Shown: positions 58,407 through 64,000 of the stretch, one piece after another
Numbering within the stretch: position 1 is the stretch's first letter
How the letters are laid out: each line of letters starts with the position of its first letter
Origin: Pterobdella sp. o SKG-2022
Lineage: Eukaryota > Annelida > Clitellata > Hirudinida > Piscicolidae
Reading direction: 5' to 3'
Length of the DNA: 64,000 nt
Assembly (NCBI GenBank): GCA_964035795.1
Contig: OZ038320.1
Span: forward strand, 3,039,896-3,103,895
Program-made: the position numbers and the translations under genes
The notes under the pieces: generated by a model
What the model was told of the DNA's origin: nothing
Databases searched by the model: none
What the model saw: only the letters and a program-made list of their open reading frames with translations

Positions 58407-61400
58407 CTGGATAATAAAATTGAAATGAAGTTGAATAGAAGATAATTCTAAAAATTTCGTTAAGTAATCCAAGGTTAGAATCAATGTGAAATTTGAAAAT
58501 ATCCTAAAGCAAGCTATATTTTTTAAGCTAACTCAATTATCAAAAAATTACTTGTGTCTTGTGCTGTTGTGCTATAATCAGTTGGATTTTTTGTTGTTTC
58601 TTTTAAACTAGTTTTCATACATACTACAGGTAAGTTACCATTGCAACCCCTATCGACCCAATAGCTTCGGCTAAATTTTGAGTCAAAAATCGCACTTATG
58701 CAGTCGGCGTACCATATTTTCCCATATAGCCATTTGTTAAAGAGAACCGGTTCATCTGAATGAAGTTGAGGAGTAAAAATTTAGTTCACTTTGAATGAAG
58801 CTGTTTCTAAGATTCAATAACTTGAAAAGTAGGAAGATGGTAAGATTATAGAATACAAAAAAATAATATTCATTAAAATTAAGTACATTTCTGATTTGAA
58901 TTATAAAGATAACCCCGTAACGGATTGATTCAGAATTTTAGAACTATTTAAACAATAAAAGACAAAGTCCTTCCCGAAATTTGTAAAAAAAATTTTTGAC
59001 TTTTTCTTGGTAAGATTAGCAAAATTACTTCAAAAAGACTCATACAAAACTTCAATTATTCGTGAAACAATCATTACTCAGTCCATAATACTGCAATATT
59101 GTCTTGTAGAAAAGCTGTATACTCAATAATCCATACTTGATCAACTGGGTGCGACTCAAATGTTTTTGCTCACAATATATACTTTATTCATAAATTTAAA
59201 GCTGACCGGTATTCATAAAAATTCATTTTTCCTTGATTTACAATCTTTGCTAAGTAGCATTCAACATTATAGACTCATATATACTGGATAGCTGAGTGAG
59301 TACAGCATGTATGTATTAAAAGAATTCAACTTTATTTTTAGCTTTTAGTCGTCATTTAGTTACAAATTTCTATCCGTAATTTTGGAGTTGCTGAGATTTT
59401 TATTTAAAAGCCGTTATTTGAATTTTCTTAAGGTTTATAACATTTCATCTTCATCAAATAAAAGAAAACGAAGTTTTAATACATGAAATTATTCCTTTTC
59501 AAGATATACCAGTTTCTTCTTTAGTTTATAGTTTTTTGAAATAAATGATATTAAATGTATATTTATCAAAAATTTTAAAATATTTCGGGTTTTTATTCAT
59601 ATTATTCATTAAAATACTTTGTATAAAACACTAGGCGTCAATATCGTTTGGTGTTCTTGGTAATGTTTCTAACATCGAGAGACTTCTAGATACTAAATAA
59701 ATTTTTAATCTCCATTTTCCTATATGATTATTTTTATTTGATTCATTGACTGTATAGCCACAAAAGAAAACAAAAAGCTCAGCTTTTACTCGAAAAAAAC
59801 TTCATATAAGCAAACCTGAGTTCCTCCAGGCCCTGTACATGGAAGTGAGGCCTACCCAGTAGAGCTTGGAAGGTTTGAGAATATATTTTAAATTTTCAGA
59901 AATTTGATATTTATCCAAGTTCTCAAAGGTTGCTATGGTAGCTTTGGCAAAATAACAGTCATTCACAGCGCTGGCGAAGTAAGCGTTTACCGTGCTTTGC
60001 CTCACAAAATAACACTTTTTGTCTAAAACTATGAATGGTTTTGGGCATGAGGCTGTGAAAAATTAAATCAATTTAATTCAAAGTAAAAGTAGTAATAAAT
60101 ATTTTCAAAAATTGAATTTACGGAAAATAAACTTGGTTAAAAATATTTTAAAATATTTAAAAAAAATAATAATATTCAATTTACACTCGTCTTCTTTAGA
60201 GCAAATCCATTGAGAGATTTTATCAAATTCAAAACTGTATCTGAAAACATTCAGGGTTGAGTTTTCTAAGGCGAATGCCGCGTGACTTGTGTCTTCAAAT
60301 TTATCGTCGAATTTAATTTTAGAAAAATCAACTGTGGGGAGTTTGGAATTTTGTTCGAAGGATTCGTAAGTTTAAAGGTTACCATTGCTATATATTTAGA
60401 AAAATATGGTGGTCAACTTAGCGAATATTATTTTTAAACTATTTAAAAATGTTCATGAAATCTCCATCAAAACTTATTTAACTGTGGCATGTAATTTAAA
60501 TTATGCGTAATTATTCTTATATTGGACGAAGACTCATTCCACAATCTCTTTCCACAACTTTCAATTTTCCATCGCTTTTCTTTTTAAACATCTGGTTGGC
60601 TTGAGGCATATGAGTCTTTCCATTCTGAGTGCATGGTGACTTCTTTCCAACAACGGACTGCTGACGAGGCCATTCCAGGTTGATGACTCATGCAACAACC
60701 ATATGATATTTTAGTTTGGCATTTATTCGAAATTTCCAAACTGTTTTTGAGTTGTTCAGCTCATTCCAACTCTCTGATTTTGATTTCTATGTGGTTGGCA
60801 TATGCAAAGCTTCATGGAGTCATAAGTTTGTTTGAAGAAACTGATGTCTTCTAGCTCATCTGTATTAATTCCTATTGGGTGTTGCATTTTCAAACTTTTA
60901 AGAAGAGTTTCTGCATTCACCATCCATTTTTCAATATGGTTGTGTCACTAGGTTAATCTGCGTTCATAAGGTTGGTTGCAAACCGTTTGATACAATTGGC
61001 TCAGTGAAGTATAATCCTGCAATTTTACTCATGTTTGAAGACGTTTACAAAAAATTTCATGCTGCATTAATCAGGCTTGGGACCCTTTTGATAAGAAACA
61101 AAAATTTCAAAATTTTTTATAAGCGAGTGTTCAAACAAAGAAGTTTATATATATATGAAAATACTTTTTCTATTCAAACTAACATTTTCGACAAACTCAA
61201 CTTTGTCATAATTAATCGAAAAATGGCCTTATTATATGAACAATCATTGATGCATGATGTCTCTGAAGAATTATTCAAGAAAACTTTCTAGTTTAATACT
61301 GAAACAGTTGAATTTAAAATATTCTTTTTTTGTTTTTTATGTATCTTGAAGTCACACCAATGATACGTATACTGTGTATCAGTACATCAAAAAAACTTGA

Positions 61401-62577
61401 GGAAAAGTTGCCATAAATGCCCGTCGAGGTTTGTCCTTCCAGATTATTCTTTTATGTGATATAATACCATTGGTATCATTTTATTTTATGGAAGATCTCC
61501 ATCATTGTGCATATCGTGATTCTCTCAATGCTTATTATATGCATTTTTGAGGGAAGAATGTATAGTAATCCTTTTCTTCTCATGTCGGTATATGCGCAAT
61601 ATGGCTTTTTAATTCAAATTTTAATAGGGGTTTCAATTTTTTCCGCAAATGACTTTTAAAACAGCTTATAGATATTAAATTTATAGTGAAGAAATTACTT
61701 TTGGTTAATCAAATACCCTTTAAATGATAATCAAGTTATTATCAAAAATATCAAAAAACCTGGTTTGCCGTTTGTCCATTTCCAACCAGAGTCAATCTTT
61801 ATATTAAGGAACACAAATTCATTAAGCAAGTATTTGGCGGTGAATGACTCAAAGAGATGAGATGTCTTCAAATCAACGATCTCTACCGGACGTGCATTTA
61901 ACTCGGAGCAATGGAGGAATGAGTCGATATACGATCTGTGATGCAGGGATTCAGGATTATATTGAGTTGAGTTTAACGATTAGTTCAGAAATCTATTGGG
62001 GCTAACGAATATTAGAAGATAAAGATTTTCCCGAGCCACAACAAAGCAAGGAGATTTATAAACACTAATATTCGAAGCTTTGTATTTTAATGGAAGTTAT
62101 TTTTTTATAAATTTCTTGTGAATATTAAAAGTGTTGAAAATAAAACGAGTGTTTAAATACGAAATCTTGCGTGTGTCTGAACGATTTATATTTTATTCTT
62201 CTAGGAATTCGAAATTGACGAGTTAAAGCTAAACACATTTTTGACTATCAGTGTGATTGTCCTTATGGTCTTCACCCTTAAATTTTAGTTTGTTTTTCGT
62301 TTTTTTATTTTGCTGTAAAACTCTGAATTTTCATTTTTGAAATACACGAGTCATGTAGAAAAAAATAATAATGAGAATCAAATTGAAAAGTTCTAGAATT
62401 TAATGAATGACTTTGAACTGACCTTTTCTCGCCATCCGAATACATACATAACTCATCATTACATTCAATATAAGTAAAGTCACTTTTAACAACAAAAACA
62501 TTGAAAAACAAAACGGGAAATACCAAAGAAATCATCTTGAAAAGTCGTTGATTCTTTAAATTTTTGCTTCTTTTCAT
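58285..62577 (-). CDS. Type I membrane protein with two C-type lectin-like domains, six exons
   Basis: Complete minus-strand gene. Exons: 62423-62577, 61760-61935, 60185-60331, 59816-60052, 58552-58755 and 58285-58406; all borders are GT-AG, phases match, and the sum is 1041 nt (346 residues). Layout: hydrophobic signal MISLVFPVLFFNVFVVKS (about 15-32); CTLD1 (about 38-158); CTLD2 (about 162-283); Thr/Ser-rich stalk; transmembrane helix (about 311-334); basic 11-residue tail ending IKR. The start is taken at 62577, but the internal ATG at 62535 would give a more typical signal peptide. Neither domain has the EPN/QPD or WND calcium-sugar motifs, so binding of a protein or a non-canonical ligand is as likely as sugar binding. 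The tail has no Tyr-based signalling motif. Possible roles are cell-surface recognition, adhesion or innate defence. It is recognisable by fold only; I cannot name an orthologue. Confidence 0.88.
58552..60052 (-). other. Lectin receptor: CTLD2 and stalk (exons 4-5)
   Basis: CPKPFIVLDKKCYFV is the long-form N-terminal Cys pair. NDCYFAKATIATFEN carries core Cys 1, YWVGLTSMYRAWRNS the WIGL-type strand, WYADCISAIF core Cys 2, DRGCNGNLPVVC core Cys 3 and 4. Both disulfides can form. The long-loop motif reads DEPVLFNKW where calcium-binding lectins have EPN or QPD. A stalk rich in Thr, Ser and Lys follows. The splice inside the domain (AACTCAG then GTTTGC at 59815) explains why the frame appears to stop shortly after RNS. 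Confidence 0.88.
60185..62577 (-). other. Lectin receptor: signal peptide and CTLD1 (exons 1-3)
   Basis: After the signal come ECNDELCMYSDGEKR, then SFLHCSELNARPVEIVDL (the alpha-1/beta region with the first core Cys), GWKWTNGKP (the W.W.NG.P core) and, after the next splice, VDFSKIKF...HAAFALE...WICSKEDE with the last core Cys. The second core pair is missing: the usual DC.AL position reads HAAFAL and no third Cys follows. Exon junctions fall at phase 2, 1 and 1. Confidence 0.85.
60540..60960 (-). pseudogene. Decayed coding relic inside lectin intron 2
   Basis: On the same strand as the lectin gene, an open stretch reads HIEKWMVNAETLLKSLKMQH then PIGINTDELEDISFFKQTYD, then, after a frame change, HIEIKIRELE...AEQLKNSLEISNKCQ and later AVRCWKEVTMHSEWKDSY. 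The charged, helical, low-stop sequence is far more protein-like than the surrounding DNA, but stops and frameshifts interrupt it. The W...AE.LL.SL pattern is faintly spectrin-repeat-like. It may be a processed pseudogene or transposon fragment; I do not recognise it. Confidence 0.45.
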
Positions 62578-63812
62578 TTATAAAATCCATTCATAGCTGC
62601 TCGGAAATTACTTTTCAATCATTTCTCTATAACAAACAATTAATATTAGTCGTCATGATCTATATAGCAATAATAAAAGTATAAAACAATGATAATAAGC
62701 TGTATTGAAGTTATATAACTTGAGTAATAGAATTTTGAATAAGGATTAATAAATATTAGCTTTTGGAGACTTAGATTAAATAGGCCTAAACAAGCTTTTC
62801 ATTACTCAGCTATTACATATATTGCATTTTCTCTATGGCAATAAAAAAGTTGAAGTTTCAGACTAACAAAATCAATAAAGTTGGCAATCTTTTTGATTTT
62901 ATGAAGTCTGAAGCATTTTTCAAATTACTAACTACACTTACCACAAAAATAAAGCTCAAACCGGAGTCGCCTAAGTATTTTGATCAACCACGTTTGTTTG
63001 ATACCTACATAACGGTATAGCTACATAACAGTCAACCAAGCCTAGAAACAATTCAGGCATCATCGCTTCTTCAATTACTTGAAAATATGATTTTAAAATG
63101 CTCAAAATTTATAGCCAAACGTGAGGTTCAAAACGCGTAAATGAGTCAACTGTGATAAGAGTTTGAATGGTCTTTATTGATATCAGACACAATAGAATAT
63201 CTTTAATGAAGTACTCATTAACTTAACAGATTTTTGTCGAAACCACTACAAACCAGGCTTCATTCTCATGCTTGAACTATCTTTAGCATGTTTTTGTATA
63301 ATAAATTCATAAGATACTTCGGGGTTTTTAACGAGTTTTTGTGTTAGTTAAATAATAAGCTTGAAGAATTATAATAGAAATATGGCTTGGAATGAGATTA
63401 GTCATTCGGATATGTTGCTAAGCTCAAGGTTGGTAAATTTCAAAGTTTAAGAAGGAATTTTGTGTATTTAATTAACAAATGATTTTATTCAAATAAACCA
63501 TTATTTTTATATTTATCAATAGACAAATATAAGATTTTAATAAATTGAAAATATTATCAATAAAAAAATGATATAATTGTTTTCAAAAAGTGCGTGATCG
63601 GTTAAAAGGAATACTATGGTGCAATAGCTTCTTGGAGCCACAAAAGTTTATATAAGAAAAATCTTTAATTTATATTATGTTTTATACATGCTATTTCTCC
63701 AATACCGTACCTAAAAATGACGCCATTATAAACAGTCTCCTTTGCATTAAATTTTTAAAACCGAATATTTAATAAAAATGATAACGTTACAGCTATTTAG
63801 CCGTATATTATT
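62578..63812. other. Upstream region of the lectin gene, no other gene recognised
   Basis: AT-rich DNA without a supported exon. The portion next to 62577 should include the lectin promoter and 5' UTR on the minus strand, but no core promoter element can be picked out with confidence. Confidence 0.45.
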
Positions 63813-63885
63813 ATCATCATCATCATCATCATCATCATCATCTTTCTGCGTCCGTATCCATGCTAGCATGGGTTGAACAATATTA
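63813..63885. repeat. ATC trinucleotide microsatellite joined to a palindromic tail motif
   Basis: About ten ATC units (63813-63842) run into TTTCTGCGTCCGTATCC and the perfect 14-bp palindrome CCATGCTAGCATGG (63858-63871), then GTTGAAC, which can pair with the preceding GTCC side to extend the stem. A microsatellite fused to a compact hairpin is typical of the end of a dispersed short repeat. From memory, similar hairpins are common in some mollusc genomes; this is unverified. Confidence 0.6.
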
Positions 63886-64000
63886 GTTAATTAATTATAT
63901 TTTTTAATTAATTATTAAAATTATGAAGCAATTAATTGAATATGAATGAAATAGATGATTCTATAGTGAAATCCAATTTTTAAATACAAACCCAAAATAT

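Noticed and set aside
61004..61291. 95-residue plus-strand frame in the lectin intron
   Set aside because: Composition is AT-driven (Lys, Phe, Ile, Leu), no family is recognisable and it lies antisense within an intron.

Overview
This is an AT-rich (roughly 70% by eye) stretch of an animal nuclear genome. Genes are interrupted by spliceosomal introns, many only 49-65 bp long. There are microsatellites, a tRNA-derived SINE and decayed non-LTR retrotransposons. The lineage cannot be fixed from this window: the gene families are bilaterian. The very short introns look arthropod-like, while the SINE body and a palindromic tail at the right edge remind me of mollusc repeats (memory only).

Layout. 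Positions 1 to about 15.3 kb hold no gene I can support: AT-rich DNA, a CA microsatellite and a perfect 85-bp tandem duplication. At 15371-17032 on the minus strand lies the large final coding exon of a NocA/Elbow/Zfp703-Zfp503 (NET family) zinc-finger repressor; its first coding exon was not found. Positions 17-27.8 kb look like intron or upstream DNA of that gene and contain a complete SINE with target-site duplication, a long hairpin repeat and a TA microsatellite. From 27.9 to 56.5 kb there are two head-to-tail copies of a 40-exon UBR-box E3 ubiquitin ligase gene (N-recognin family, no ClpS domain seen, closest in layout to UBR3). I could join exons in phase to about 1517 residues (copy A, 27860-43379) and about 1531 residues (copy B, 44010-56468; one junction is doubtful). 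Copy A carries a roughly 3-kb decayed CR1/L2/Jockey-type LINE in one intron. Copy B carries an antisense relic of another LINE. At 58285-62577 on the minus strand is a complete six-exon gene for a 346-residue type I membrane protein: signal peptide, two C-type lectin-like domains, short Thr-rich stalk, transmembrane helix and 11-residue tail. An unrelated decayed coding relic lies inside its second intron.

How it works together. The zinc-finger gene, the ligase pair and the lectin receptor have no evident functional link. The most informative feature is the pattern of similarity between the two ligase copies. Most introns cannot be aligned, but some blocks that include whole introns are 97-100% identical, which points to recent patchy gene conversion. 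No new multi-gene system is evident. The points most worth a second look are the converted blocks, the stop-free 54-bp intron inside the UBR zinc box, GC-AG donors in copy A, a phase conflict in copy B, and the double-lectin receptor whose first domain has lost one disulfide.
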